A DNA stretch of 64,000 bases from an uncultured Colwellia sp. (GTDB lineage: Bacteria; Pseudomonadota; Gammaproteobacteria; Enterobacterales; Alteromonadaceae), in contig CAJXWZ010000004.1 of NCBI GenBank assembly GCA_913062815.1, positions 124,001 through 188,000 of the forward strand, given 5' to 3'. Each line of letters begins with the position of its first letter. The stretch's first letter is position 1. Of this stretch, positions 11,058 through 21,829 are shown piece after piece. The notes under the pieces are model-generated. The model ran no database searches and was not told the origin of the DNA. It saw nothing but the letters and a program-made list of their open reading frames with translations. The translations under genes were made by a program, and so were the position numbers.

Positions 11058-12464
11058 GTGAATAAAGATCAGCACCAAAGTAGTCTATTTAGTTCAACAG
11101 ATGAACATGACACGCAAGCCAATGCCTTGTTATCAGGCTCTATACCTTTAGCGGCGAGAATGCGGCCTAAAAGTCTAGGTGATTATATTGGTCAACAACA
11201 TATCCTAGGTCTAAATTCTCCACTCAAACAAGCAATTAAAGAGGGACACTGTCACTCTTTAATCTTTTGGGGACCACCAGGTAGCGGCAAAACAACTTTA
11301 GCTGAAATTATTGCTAAGCATGCCAAAGCTTCTGTTATACGGTTATCAGCAGTCACCTCGGGTATAAAAGATATACGTTTAGCGATTGAACAAGCGAAAA
11401 ATAGGGCAACTGAATCAGCTACGGTGCTTTTTGTTGATGAAGTTCATCGCTTTAATAAATCGCAACAAGACGCTTTTTTACCTTTTATCGAAGATGGCAC
11501 TATAATTTTTATTGGTGCAACTACAGAAAACCCTGCCTTTGAATTAAATCAAGCGATATTATCTCGGGCACGTGTTTACACATTGAAAAAATTAAACAAT
11601 GACGAACTAGCGTTAGTGCTTAGTCGCGCACTATCGTTAGTGAATAAACAAGATGATGCGGTAATATCGCTCAATGCGGACGCAAGGCAAAGTTTATTAA
11701 ATCGAAGTGACGGTGATGCTAGACGACTACTGAATTTGTTAGAAAACTGTCTTGACAGTCAAACTTACAAAAAATTAGCTAATGGCAAAACTAAAGCTAT
11801 CACTGTCGAATTAATTGCTCAGGTTGCGGGGAGTAAAATAGCGCTTTATGATAAAGGCGGCGATGCCTTTTACGATTTAATTAGTGCTTTTCATAAATCA
11901 GTTCGTGGCTCTGACCCTGATGCGGCACTTTACTGGTATGCAAGGATTTTAACCGGTGGCGGTGATGCCTTATATGTAGCACGAAGGTTGTTAGCGATTG
12001 CGAGTGAAGATATAGGAAATGCCGATCCTCGAGCCATGCAATTGGCCATTAATGCATGGGATACTTTTCACCGTGTTGGTCCAAGTGAAGGGGAGCGTGC
12101 TATAGCTCAAGCGACCGTTTATATGGCACTAGCGCCCAAAAGCAATGCGGTATATTTAGCCTTTAATCAAGCAAAAGTCTTAGCAGAGCAAACGTCAAGT
12201 CTTGATGTGCCAGACCATTTGAAAAATGCTACCAGTAAAATCACTCAGGATTTAGGCCATGGTGAAAGTTATCGTTATGCTCATAATGAAGTCAATGCCT
12301 TTGCTAGTGGCGAAAATTACTTTCCGCAAGCGCTAGCACAATCTTTAAGCTTTGATACTGAATTTTATCAACCTAGTGATCGTGGCTTGGAAAAGCAATT
12401 ACAAGAAAAATTAAATTATTTGAAACAATTAAACCAAAATAGTAGTGAGCAACGTTATGACTAA
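11058..12464 (+). CDS. rarA: Replication-associated recombination protein A (MgsA/RarA AAA+ ATPase)
   Basis: RarA is an AAA+ ATPase related to clamp-loader and RuvB proteins that acts at stalled replication forks. The 468-residue product contains Walker [13 protein letters not shown] near 72, Walker [17 protein letters not shown] near 123, sensor 1 [14 protein letters not shown], and the C-terminal MgsA tetramerisation region [21 protein letters not shown]. The start codon is GTG at 11058 with TTTTGGA about 8 bp upstream. Its stop overlaps the start of crcB. Confidence 0.95.
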   Translation: MNKDQHQSSLFSSTDEHDTQANALLSGSIPLAARMRPKSLGDYIGQQHILGLNSPLKQAIKEGHCHSLIFWGPPGSGKTTLAEIIAKHAKASVIRLSAVTSGIKDIRLAIEQAKNRATESATVLFVDEVHRFNKSQQDAFLPFIEDGTIIFIGATTENPAFELNQAILSRARVYTLKKLNNDELALVLSRALSLVNKQDDAVISLNADARQSLLNRSDGDARRLLNLLENCLDSQTYKKLANGKTKAITVELIAQVAGSKIALYDKGGDAFYDLISAFHKSVRGSDPDAALYWYARILTGGGDALYVARRLLAIASEDIGNADPRAMQLAINAWDTFHRVGPSEGERAIAQATVYMALAPKSNAVYLAFNQAKVLAEQTSSLDVPDHLKNATSKITQDLGHGESYRYAHNEVNAFASGENYFPQALAQSLSFDTEFYQPSDRGLEKQLQEKLNYLKQLNQNSSEQRYD

Positions 12465-12858
12465 CGCTATAAGCAATTTTACTTTATATACTTTTATTGC
12501 TCTTGGTGGTGCATGTGGCGCCAGTTTACGCTTTTATATTTCTCAATTAGTGTTAAATTGGCTTGGAAAAGGGTTCCCTTTTGCGACATTGATGGTTAAT
12601 ATCACCGGCTCATTTGTTATGGGTTTGTTATATCAACTAATAGAGCAGGAAATTTTAGAAATTAATGTGCATAGAACGTTAATAGGTATTGGCTTTTTAG
12701 GTGCCTTTACTACTTTTTCCACATTTTCATTAGACTCTGTGTTATTAATCCAACAAGGTTATTTGCTTAAGGCTGCAATTAATATTTTATTAAATGTATC
12801 GCTATGTATAGCTGCTGCCACTTTGGGACTATATTTAGTTTCAGCATTAGTAAAATAA
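12457..12858 (+). CDS. crcB: Fluoride ion channel CrcB (Fluc)
   Basis: Fluc channels export fluoride as dual-topology dimers in the inner membrane. The product has four hydrophobic segments and the diagnostic motifs [11 protein letters not shown] near the N terminus, [17 protein letters not shown] with the pore Asn, and [16 protein letters not shown] with the phenylalanine box. I start at the ATG at 12457, which overlaps the rarA stop in an ATGACTAA junction and suggests translational coupling. A GTG at 12445 would add four residues. No fluoride riboswitch is possible inside the overlapping coding sequence. Confidence 0.93.
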   Translation: MTNAISNFTLYTFIALGGACGASLRFYISQLVLNWLGKGFPFATLMVNITGSFVMGLLYQLIEQEILEINVHRTLIGIGFLGAFTTFSTFSLDSVLLIQQGYLLKAAINILLNVSLCIAAATLGLYLVSALVK

Positions 12859-12896
12859 CAAAACATTTTCTTTAAATTTAACTAGCAAAAACGTGA

Positions 12897-14183
<1,287 letters not shown>

Positions 14184-14202
14184 TCCATTTTTAGTACATA
14201 TT

Positions 14203-14236
14203 AAAAGCTGTTAGTAAACTAACAGCTTTTTTTTTG
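14203..14236 (+). terminator. Rho-independent terminator after serS
   Basis: Perfect 13-bp stem AAAAGCTGTTAGT / ACTAACAGCTTTT with a two-base spacer, followed by a continuing T-run, 20 bp after the serS stop. Confidence 0.9.
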
Positions 14237-14334
14237 TGCTTTAATCTAGTTTCGATTTCTTTTTGTAATATATTAGCGATGATCGGGTCTAATTATTATT
14301 ACTATTGTTTTTAGCGTATAAAGGGAAACTCCAA

Positions 14335-14841
14335 TTGATATCGATACTTCGTAGCTTTGCCATTCAAGCCTTTCTTTTTATAGCTGTTTTTCAGGGGATA
14401 TCAATACTAAGAGAGACCAGTATGCTGTCGACAGAAAGTCAGCTAAGCCTCGATAATCAACTAGCTTTTAATCAAGTTGCCACTATTATGGGGGACACTA
14501 TTTCATTAAATGCTCAAGATAAGAAAACAGTTATCTACTTTTTTGCGCCTTGGTGTCAAGTTTGTCATGTCAGTATCGGTAATTTGCAATCATTATACGA
14601 AAAAAATGAACAACTTGATGTTATCGCTGTTGCCTTAGATTTTAACAATAGTGATGAAGTCATGGAATTTACCAAACAACACCAACTAACCTTTCCCATT
14701 GCGCTAGGCAACGAAAAGATTAAACAAGCTTTTTCTATTTCAGCCTACCCAAGTTATTATGTTTTAAGTGAAGAAAATACCATTATTACTAAATCTATGG
14801 GGTATTCTTCTGAGCTAGGTCTTTATCTAAGATCTTTGTAG
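14335..14841 (+). CDS. TlpA/redoxin family thiol-disulfide protein, membrane anchored
   Basis: Thioredoxin-fold protein with one N-terminal membrane anchor (about residues 5-25), so the fold should face the periplasm. The active-site motif is WCQVC in YFFAPWCQVCHVSIGNLQ near residue 72. A cis-proline region SISAYPSYYVLSEENT follows near 140, as in TlpA/ResA-like proteins. The open frame could begin at a TTG at 14305, but the TTG at 14335 is preceded by AAGGGA at the right distance, so I prefer it. It lies alone between serS and a carboxypeptidase gene. Substrate unknown. Confidence 0.72.
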   Translation: MISILRSFAIQAFLFIAVFQGISILRETSMLSTESQLSLDNQLAFNQVATIMGDTISLNAQDKKTVIYFFAPWCQVCHVSIGNLQSLYEKNEQLDVIAVALDFNNSDEVMEFTKQHQLTFPIALGNEKIKQAFSISAYPSYYVLSEENTIITKSMGYSSELGLYLRSL

Positions 14842-14932
14842 TGATCTTGATTATGTTTGTGTACACTGTGCCTTTCATACTTTAATCTATGCCTTATAGT
14901 TACTGGGTATAGTACGAAAAGGCAAATTATTT

Positions 14933-16075
14933 ATGCAAATATCTGATAACTTCGACAGCGGTAATATACGTGTTATTGAAGCAAATGACGCAAGTAACAT
15001 TCAATTAGAAATTAAACATGACAATCAGTCTGAATTTTACCAATGGTTTCACTTCAAATTGCAAACAGATGCTCAGCAAGAAAATGATCGACAAGAGCAT
15101 GTGATTCACCTAACTAATGCGGGCAAGGCGGCATATGTTGAAGGTTGGGAAGATTATCATGCCGTTGCTTCTTATGATCGTGAACATTGGTTTCGAGTAC
15201 CCACTACCTATGATGGTGAAAAATTAACCATCACTTTAACACCCGAATATGATTCGGTTTATTTTGCCTATTTCTCTCCGTACAGCTTTGAGCGCCATCA
15301 AGATCTACTTCATAATGCTCAAATGCATTTAGATTGCCAATTGCAAGTGTTAGGGCAGACACTCGATGGGCGTGATATGAGTCTATTAAAAGTGGGTGAA
15401 GAAGGTGAAAACAAAAAAATCATTTGGATAACCGCTCGCCAACACCCCGGTGAAACCATGGCCGAATGGTTTGTCGAAGGTTTACTTGATAGATTACTTG
15501 ATGAAGATGATGGCGTTGCCCGTGCATTATTAAATAAAGCAGTATTTTACATAGTGCCTAACATGAATCCAGATGGCAGTGTTCGAGGACACCTTCGCAC
15601 TAACGCGGTTGGTGCTAACTTAAACCGTGAATGGTTAGAGCCAACTATGGAACGCAGTCCAGAAGTTTATCTCGTGAGGGAAAAAATGTTTGAGACCGGC
15701 GTAGATATGTTTTTAGATGTTCATGGTGATGAAGCGCTGCCAGTAAACTTTGTTGCTGGCTGTGAAGGTGTTGTTAATTATGACGAACGTCATAAAGCGC
15801 TTGAAGATAAATTTAAGACAATATTACTTTCAATAACACCTGAGTTTCAAGATGATCGTGGATACGATAAAGATGAACCAGGAAAAGCTAACCCTACAGT
15901 AGGTACAAACTGGGTCGGCAATGAATTTAAATGTTTAGCCTATACAATTGAAATGCCATTTAAAGATAATGATTTATTACCTGATTACAGTATGGGTTGG
16001 TCTGATATACGTAGTAGTCTATTAGGTCGTGATTTCCTAGCCGGTGTATATCATATGGTTGATGACTTAAGATAA
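14933..16075 (+). CDS. M14 family zinc carboxypeptidase, cytosolic CCP-like
   Basis: Metallocarboxypeptidase of the cytosolic-carboxypeptidase-like (M14D) group. The 380-residue product has the CCP-specific N-terminal beta domain (about 1-120) with YQWFHFKLQ. The catalytic domain carries zinc ligands H171 and E174 in ARQHPGETMAEWF and H264 in DVHGDEALP. The substrate carboxylate site is in RTNAVGANLNREW near 222-234, and the probable catalytic Glu is in YTIEMPFKDN near 345. There is no signal peptide, so it should be cytoplasmic. Bacterial substrates are not established; side-chain or gamma-glutamyl peptides are possible. It is transcribed alone. Confidence 0.88.
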   Translation: MQISDNFDSGNIRVIEANDASNIQLEIKHDNQSEFYQWFHFKLQTDAQQENDRQEHVIHLTNAGKAAYVEGWEDYHAVASYDREHWFRVPTTYDGEKLTITLTPEYDSVYFAYFSPYSFERHQDLLHNAQMHLDCQLQVLGQTLDGRDMSLLKVGEEGENKKIIWITARQHPGETMAEWFVEGLLDRLLDEDDGVARALLNKAVFYIVPNMNPDGSVRGHLRTNAVGANLNREWLEPTMERSPEVYLVREKMFETGVDMFLDVHGDEALPVNFVAGCEGVVNYDERHKALEDKFKTILLSITPEFQDDRGYDKDEPGKANPTVGTNWVGNEFKCLAYTIEMPFKDNDLLPDYSMGWSDIRSSLLGRDFLAGVYHMVDDLR

Positions 16076-16284
16076 ACTTGGCATCAGCTATTTTCCTTTT
16101 ATAAATACTCATTTATAAAGTTCAATTAGGCTGTAGGTGAAAAAATAGGACAGTGTTTTATAGAGAATGCCGGTTTGGTAATTTTTAATAATCCACTTCC
16201 TATTCCATCTGTATTGTCTAATCAACTACATACGTGTAGGCTGTCCTACAAAAAATTATAACAATAAAGTTTCAGGAGTATTAA

Positions 16285-17793
16285 GTGCAAGAATTAGTCA
16301 ATACCATCAATGGTTATATCTGGAGTAGCGCGCTGATCTATTTGTGTTTGGGCGCAGGATTATTTTTCACCGTGGTAACCCGATTCGTACAAGTTCGTCA
16401 ATTTTCAGAAATGTGGCGTTTATTAGTATCAGGTAAAAGCTCGGAGCAGGGGATTTCATCATTTCAAGCTCTTGCCGTATCCCTTTCTGGCAGAGTAGGC
16501 GCAGGTAATATCGCGGGTGTTGCCGCTGCCATTGGTTTTGGTGGTCCTGGCGCTGTTTTCTGGATGTGGGTAGTCGCTTTTTTTGGAGCAGCCACCGCCT
16601 ATATAGAATCTGCAAATGCGCAAATATATAAAGAAGAGCATGATGGTAAATACCATGGTGGGCCAGCTTATTATATTGAAAAAGCTATGGGACAAAAATG
16701 GTACGCCTGGACGTTTGCTATAGCAACAATTGTTGCCACAGGTATCTTATTACCTACAGTACAATCTAATACCATTGGTACTGCCGTAGAGCAAGTGTTC
16801 TCTGATAGCGGCAGCATTGAAACATTCCTTGGTGTGATTAGTTATGCCAAACTTTATACTGCAACAGGCATTGTCATTTTATTAGGCTTTATCATCTTTG
16901 GTGGTATTAAGCGTATTGCTCAGTTCACCCAAGTGGTGGTGCCATTTATGGCGCTAGCGTATATCTTAATATCACTTATTATCATTGCCTTGAATATATC
17001 AATGTTACCTACGGCTTTTATGATGATAATTGGTGATGCATTTACACCAATGGCAGGGTTTGGCGCAGCAATTGGTTGGGGTGTTAAACGTGGCGTCTAT
17101 TCTAATGAAGCGGGCCAAGGTACTGGTCCACATGCTGCAGCTGCAGCTGAAGTAGAACATCCGGCTCAACAAGGGTTAGTACAAGCATTTTCCGTGTATA
17201 TTGATACCTTATTTGTTTGTTCTGCAACCGCTTTTATGATCATCATTACTGGCACATATAATGTTCACGGTTTAGGTGATGCATTTATTATTCAAAACGT
17301 AGCCAGTGATATTGCAGCTAATGGTCCACAGTTTACTCAATTAGCCGTAGAAAGTGTTTTTACTGGGGTTGGTAAACCTTTTGTTGCTCTAGCATTGTTT
17401 TTCTTTGCTTTCACAACCATTCTGGCTTATTACTTTATCGCCGAAAACAACATTTATTATATTAAAAGAACCTTTAAGCTTCCAGGTGCAGTGTTCATTT
17501 TGAAAGCGGTTATTTTGTCTGCTACTTTTTATGGCACGATTAAAGCTGCTAATATTGCCTGGGGCATGGGTGATATTGGTGTTGGTTTAATGGCTTGGTT
17601 AAATATTGTAGGTATTATTATTATTTTCTTTATGTCTAAACCTGCCATAAAGGCACTAGAAGATTATGAAGCACAACAGCGTGCAGGTGTTAAAGAATAC
17701 AGTTTTGATCCGCAAAAATTAGGTATTCAAGGTGCTACTTTTTGGGAAGATAGGATCGCGAAAAATAAAAATAATAGCGATAATATGTCTTAG
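16285..17793 (+). CDS. Alanine/glycine:cation symporter (AGCS family)
   Basis: Inner-membrane sodium-coupled amino-acid transporter. The 502-residue product has about eleven transmembrane helices and the AGCS signatures ALAVSLSGRVGAGNIAGVA near 65 and GVKRGVYSNEAGQGTGPHAAAAA near 270. The start is GTG at 16285 with a clear CAGGAG 7 bp upstream. The 200-bp leader holds a short hairpin TGTAGG/CCTACA near 16236-16251 but no recognisable glycine riboswitch core. A terminator follows. The exact substrate (alanine, glycine or D-forms) cannot be read from sequence. Confidence 0.92.
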   Translation: MQELVNTINGYIWSSALIYLCLGAGLFFTVVTRFVQVRQFSEMWRLLVSGKSSEQGISSFQALAVSLSGRVGAGNIAGVAAAIGFGGPGAVFWMWVVAFFGAATAYIESANAQIYKEEHDGKYHGGPAYYIEKAMGQKWYAWTFAIATIVATGILLPTVQSNTIGTAVEQVFSDSGSIETFLGVISYAKLYTATGIVILLGFIIFGGIKRIAQFTQVVVPFMALAYILISLIIIALNISMLPTAFMMIIGDAFTPMAGFGAAIGWGVKRGVYSNEAGQGTGPHAAAAAEVEHPAQQGLVQAFSVYIDTLFVCSATAFMIIITGTYNVHGLGDAFIIQNVASDIAANGPQFTQLAVESVFTGVGKPFVALALFFFAFTTILAYYFIAENNIYYIKRTFKLPGAVFILKAVILSATFYGTIKAANIAWGMGDIGVGLMAWLNIVGIIIIFFMSKPAIKALEDYEAQQRAGVKEYSFDPQKLGIQGATFWEDRIAKNKNNSDNMS

Positions 17794-17818
17794 CGCAATT
17801 TAAGTTAAATAATAATTT

Positions 17819-17848
17819 AAAAAACGTCCTGAAGGACGTTTTTTTTTG
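17819..17848 (+). terminator. Rho-independent terminator after the AGCS symporter
   Basis: Stem AACGTCCT (17823-17830) / AGGACGTT (17833-17840) with a tight two-base loop and a run of eight or more T residues. Confidence 0.9.
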
Positions 17849-17901
17849 TCTGAAAAAAGGTAGAATATTTATTACTAATAGTATTAAAGAAGTTTAGCTC
17901 A

Positions 17902-18228
17902 ATGGCAGTAATTAATTGTCCAAATTGCAAAAAGAAAATATCTGATAAAGCAAAAGAATGCAGCCATTGTGGCTTGTCTTTACAAGCATTAGATAGTGAT
18001 AAAATGGCTAATTTAAGTCAGGTCAACCGAATTAATCAAGGCCAACGTTTATTAAATTACTCCTTTATTGCCATGCTATTATTTTGTGGAGGATTTTTAT
18101 TCATGTTTTGGGATACTGTAGAGCAGGGATCTTGGCAACATACCTTAGCCATGGTTGCTACGGTCATTGGTTTTATTATGTATATTATTATTCGCATTAA
18201 ATTACTGTTCTTTAAGCGTCAGAAATAG
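17902..18228 (+). CDS. Zinc-ribbon membrane protein
   Basis: Hypothetical protein of 108 residues with an N-terminal zinc ribbon (CPNCKKKISDKAKECSHCG, about 6-24) and two transmembrane helices (about 50-70 and 80-100) ending in a basic tail. This architecture is common in uncharacterised gammaproteobacterial proteins. It lies 7 bp upstream of the DUF1315 gene, so the pair is likely cotranscribed. No function can be assigned. Confidence 0.8.
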   Translation: MAVINCPNCKKKISDKAKECSHCGLSLQALDSDKMANLSQVNRINQGQRLLNYSFIAMLLFCGGFLFMFWDTVEQGSWQHTLAMVATVIGFIMYIIIRIKLLFFKRQK

Positions 18229-18235
18229 GGTCGTT

Positions 18236-18571
18236 ATGAATTTAGCAAACACCATTGAGAATATGCCACAAGCAATGTACTTAAGATTGAAATGTGCAGC
18301 AGAAACCGGCAAGTGGCCAGAAGGAACATCGGTTGATAAAGCTCAACGTGACACAGCATTACAATTAATAATGGCTTACCAATCAAGACATCTTGATAGT
18401 GATGAAATGTTGAGTATTGATCGTTCCGGTCAAGTCGTTCATAAAAATAAACGACAATTAAAAGATGCCTTTACTAGTTCAGCAAAAAATAAACCCATTA
18501 GTACATGTTCGAAACCGTCTACTGACGACAGTCATTCAAGTAGTGATATTGCACACTTTACCAATTTGTAA
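18236..18571 (+). CDS. DUF1315 family protein (YeaC-like)
   Basis: Small cytoplasmic protein of unknown function. The N-terminal 55 residues MNLANTIENMPQAMYLRL... and GKWPEGTSVDKAQRDTALQL match the DUF1315/YeaC family. The C-terminal half is low-complexity, Ser- and Lys-rich. The open frame extends upstream to 18155 but that part overlaps the zinc-ribbon gene and encodes an out-of-family hydrophobic stretch. The ATG at 18236, preceded by ATAGGG, is the family start and gives 111 residues. Confidence 0.85.
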   Translation: MNLANTIENMPQAMYLRLKCAAETGKWPEGTSVDKAQRDTALQLIMAYQSRHLDSDEMLSIDRSGQVVHKNKRQLKDAFTSSAKNKPISTCSKPSTDDSHSSSDIAHFTNL

Positions 18572-18615
18572 TTTTCACCCTTAAAACTCCATTAAATAAC
18601 TAATAGAAAATACTC

Positions 18616-21519
18616 ATGATCTTCAATCTGTTTAAAAGTAAAAATAATTGGCAACATAAAGATATTAATGTACGTATTGCGGCGATAAATGAAGAGCTAG
18701 CTGTTGATAACGCGGCTCAAAAAGCTATCTTATTAACGCTTTTAAACAATGATCCGAGCGAACTAGTTCGTCGAGCTGTGTTGTTAAAGTTTAACAATTT
18801 TGAACAATATTATGCTGCGAGTATGGTAAATGAATTGCAAGCTATACAAGATTTTGCTTTGTTGCAGGTTAAAGGCATTTTAACTGATCAACACGAATTC
18901 AAACTAAGCTTCAATCTAAAGGAGCAGTTTTTAACTAGTCACAAGCATGATACGTCGTTAAGTTCATCGTTATTGAATTATTGGCTAGAACATGAAACAG
19001 AATCGCAAATGATTATTTTGTTATTTAACGTATTGATAACAAAAAAGAAAAACACAAGTCAGTTTTTACAGCAAGTATTTTCAAACAAACAAAAAGAAGA
19101 AATTCAAAAGCAACTACTATCACTTGAACTTGATGAATTAAACGAAATAGCGCTGTTACACAAACTTGAGAAAAAATCTGTAAATGACTCAGTTAAACAG
19201 CTTATTAATAGCAAGTTAACGCTTTTATCTGAACAAGCAGAAAAACCAAAAAGAGCTTTCAAACAATCCCAATTATTACTTTCCAAGTTATTAGCTTTGA
19301 AAGATACCCTAGATTTCGAATCGTATTTGAACAAGAAGACATTATTATTAGCTGAGTGGGATAGTAATTCGTCAAGTTTGGATTGTTTAACGGAAGAAGA
19401 GCGGCTAACACTGCTGACTAAATTTGATAAAATTATTGCACAGCTAAAGCAAATGTTTGCCCAGAAAGCTGAAACGCATCAACAAGCCATAATCGCACAA
19501 CAATTATTGGCTGAAAAAGCAAAAGCAACAAATGATCTAAATGAGGCTATATTGTCCTTTAACCAAAAGATCATTAATGCAGTTTTTGAGAGTGACAGTA
19601 GTGATGCAGAGCTATTGACTCAACAAAACTTAACTGAGCAATTACAGCAACTCAATGAACTATTAGAAAATAGCGTACTTAATCAAAATGAAAGAGCAGC
19701 CTTTTACGTTCAAATAAGTCAAATTGAAAAACGCTTAACTCAACTGCCTGAAATTGCAGAGTCTGTAAGCGAAGCAACATACCTTATTTCTAATATTTCA
19801 CAGCTTTCACTACCTCAAACGCTGGTAGAATTAAACGACCGCCAGCAAACTTATGTTGATTGGTTAACTAAATGGAAAGCGGTAGATAAGAAAGCTTGTG
19901 GTGTATTACCTGAGTCCATTAATGATGCGCATAAAGAAATCAAGCAACTATGGCAAAAAGGTTTAACCCCTTTACAGCAAGAACAAAAAGCCTTATTTAA
20001 CCAAACTAAGAAAAAATTAGCAGATTTAAAGCGTTTACTTGCTAGTGGTAAATATAAAGTCTGCTTTGGTTTGTTTAAAGGTGTTAATCAAGGGATTGAG
20101 TTATTGTCAGTATCACAAAAACATCAATTACAACGAGACTATGATAATGCTAGTGAGAAAATGTCGGAGATCAGTGATTGGGAACATTACATTGCCACAC
20201 CGCGTAAACAAGCATTACTTACAGAAATCAATGAGCTGGTAACCAATCCTGTCGATAATCCAAATGATCAAGCAGATAAAGTTAAGCAATTTAGGAAAAT
20301 ATGGAATACTTTAGGTCATGCGGAAGAAGGGTTAGATAAGGACTTAAATGATCAGTTCAACCTCGCTTGTGAACAGGCTTTTGCTCCGTGTCGTTTGTTT
20401 TATGGTGAGCAAGAAAAGCTTAGGGCTCAACATTTAATTATTCGCCAGCAGGTAATCGACCAAGCAGCAAAACTTTCAGCGTCAGTATCGGCCACTAGCA
20501 TTGATAAACAGGCAATTGATTTCAAACTGCTAGAAGGAAAATTAAATAAGATTCACCAACGTTGGCAACAAGCTGGTGAAGTAGCACGTTCTGAATACCA
20601 AAAGCTATTTAAACAATATAAAAACAATATTGAGCCAATAAAGATATTAATCAAAAGCTTTCACGATGACAATACGGTGCAAAAGCAAGCACTCATAGTA
20701 AAAGCTGAACAACAATTAGCTACTGAAGATATTTATCAAGCAATCGAAATTATCAAGGGTTTACAGCGAGCATGGCGAGAAATAGGTTTTGCCGGTTCGA
20801 GCCAAGAATCTAAATTATGGCAAAAGTTTCGAAATATTAATGATCAGGTTTTCGCCAAACGAGAACAATTTAAATCAGCACAACAAGCTGAACTTGAGCA
20901 AATATCAGCTGATTTTGATAAGCAACTGCTGGAAATAAAGACAAGTATTAAAGATATTGATAATAGTGACTCAGCTCCATTACTTGATGCAAAACAAAAG
21001 GCAGAATCATTATTAGAATTAGTGCATGCTTGTAAGCCAGCTTTAAAACCTATAATCAGATCAATTGATCTTTTTATTAAAGAGTTAAAGAAATCAATTG
21101 ACGATGTTGCTGTAAATATTGAACGTAAAAACTGGCATAGCCTTTTTATGCTACTTAAAAAAATTGCGAGTCGTGGAAATACTGTTGCTACTGAAAATAT
21201 ATTAAGCAACCAGGAATATAATGAGCTGACAAATTTTTGGCAAAAACGCATAGTAGAACAACTTGAAGTGTCAACTAGTGTAGCGTCAGATGCGCGAAAT
21301 ATTAAAACCTTAGAAATTGAAATTTTGGCAAAAGTAGACTCACCTGCAGAGTTTGCTCAACAACGGATGGCTGTGCAAGTCAGTTTAATACAAGAACAAA
21401 TGCTTTCTGCTTTGGAAGTAGACTTAACGTCCGCGCTTGTTGAATGGTTAAAGCTAGGACAATTAGTAGAACATGAACTGACTTTACTTGAACGTTTACA
21501 GCTTATTTATGTCAAATAG
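18616..21519 (+). CDS. DUF349 domain-containing protein
   Basis: Large (967-residue) cytoplasmic, mostly alpha-helical protein. The first 120 residues resemble a HEAT-like repeat (NDPSELVRRAVLLKFNNFEQYY). The remainder consists of several DUF349 repeats, visible as recurring W-x(3)-G and aromatic/basic helices such as KVKQFRKIWNTLGHAEEGLD, KIHQRWQQAGEVARSEYQ and GLQRAWREIGFAGSSQESKLW, with long coiled-coil linkers rich in Gln, Lys and Glu. The molecular function of DUF349 proteins is not known. It lies 44 bp after the DUF1315 gene. Confidence 0.88.
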   Translation: MIFNLFKSKNNWQHKDINVRIAAINEELAVDNAAQKAILLTLLNNDPSELVRRAVLLKFNNFEQYYAASMVNELQAIQDFALLQVKGILTDQHEFKLSFNLKEQFLTSHKHDTSLSSSLLNYWLEHETESQMIILLFNVLITKKKNTSQFLQQVFSNKQKEEIQKQLLSLELDELNEIALLHKLEKKSVNDSVKQLINSKLTLLSEQAEKPKRAFKQSQLLLSKLLALKDTLDFESYLNKKTLLLAEWDSNSSSLDCLTEEERLTLLTKFDKIIAQLKQMFAQKAETHQQAIIAQQLLAEKAKATNDLNEAILSFNQKIINAVFESDSSDAELLTQQNLTEQLQQLNELLENSVLNQNERAAFYVQISQIEKRLTQLPEIAESVSEATYLISNISQLSLPQTLVELNDRQQTYVDWLTKWKAVDKKACGVLPESINDAHKEIKQLWQKGLTPLQQEQKALFNQTKKKLADLKRLLASGKYKVCFGLFKGVNQGIELLSVSQKHQLQRDYDNASEKMSEISDWEHYIATPRKQALLTEINELVTNPVDNPNDQADKVKQFRKIWNTLGHAEEGLDKDLNDQFNLACEQAFAPCRLFYGEQEKLRAQHLIIRQQVIDQAAKLSASVSATSIDKQAIDFKLLEGKLNKIHQRWQQAGEVARSEYQKLFKQYKNNIEPIKILIKSFHDDNTVQKQALIVKAEQQLATEDIYQAIEIIKGLQRAWREIGFAGSSQESKLWQKFRNINDQVFAKREQFKSAQQAELEQISADFDKQLLEIKTSIKDIDNSDSAPLLDAKQKAESLLELVHACKPALKPIIRSIDLFIKELKKSIDDVAVNIERKNWHSLFMLLKKIASRGNTVATENILSNQEYNELTNFWQKRIVEQLEVSTSVASDARNIKTLEIEILAKVDSPAEFAQQRMAVQVSLIQEQMLSALEVDLTSALVEWLKLGQLVEHELTLLERLQLIYVK

Positions 21520-21591
21520 CAAGTTGAACACATTAACGCGATGTATTTTGCCTAGATAACGAAATATATTGCCTAAAAGCAAAGGAATTAT

Positions 21592-21825
21592 ATGAAATTA
21601 TTTAGCTTAAATTTATTACCGGTAATGTTATTTGTATTACAGGGATGCACTTCAAGTCAGGTAAATGATGCTGCAGCGCAAATAGCCTTGGAAGCGATAA
21701 CAAATACAGACATTAGTTATAGTGCAACGCAGTGTCCTCAAGTAAAGAACAACTGCGGTGCGAATGGTGATTATGTTGAGTGGACTCAAGAAGATGGCTC
21801 AGTAGCTTGTGCTTGTAATAATTAA
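21592..21825 (+). CDS. Small putative lipoprotein, Cys-rich C terminus
   Basis: Seventy-seven-residue product with a signal peptide and lipobox (FVLQGCTSS, cleavage before Cys19). The mature part contains four further cysteines near the end (QCPQVKNNCGANGD and VACACNN), which could form disulfides in the periplasm. Its ATG follows AAAGGAATTAT, a good ribosome-binding site. It is not obviously linked to the DUF349 gene (72 bp gap) and converges with ansA. I do not recognise a family. Confidence 0.65.
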   Translation: MKLFSLNLLPVMLFVLQGCTSSQVNDAAAQIALEAITNTDISYSATQCPQVKNNCGANGDYVEWTQEDGSVACACNN

Positions 21826-21829
21826 GAGA

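Noticed and set aside
16076..16284. Glycine riboswitch upstream of the AGCS symporter
   Set aside because: Such symporters often carry one, but I see none of the conserved glycine aptamer core here, only a short hairpin near 16236-16251.
18155..18235. N-terminal extension of the DUF1315 gene
   Set aside because: It overlaps the zinc-ribbon gene in another frame, and the family start with a ribosome-binding site is at 18236.
20844..21251. Leftward 135-codon frame inside the DUF349 gene
   Set aside because: Antisense to a well-supported repeat protein and of Ser/Phe/Leu-biased composition without a recognisable domain.
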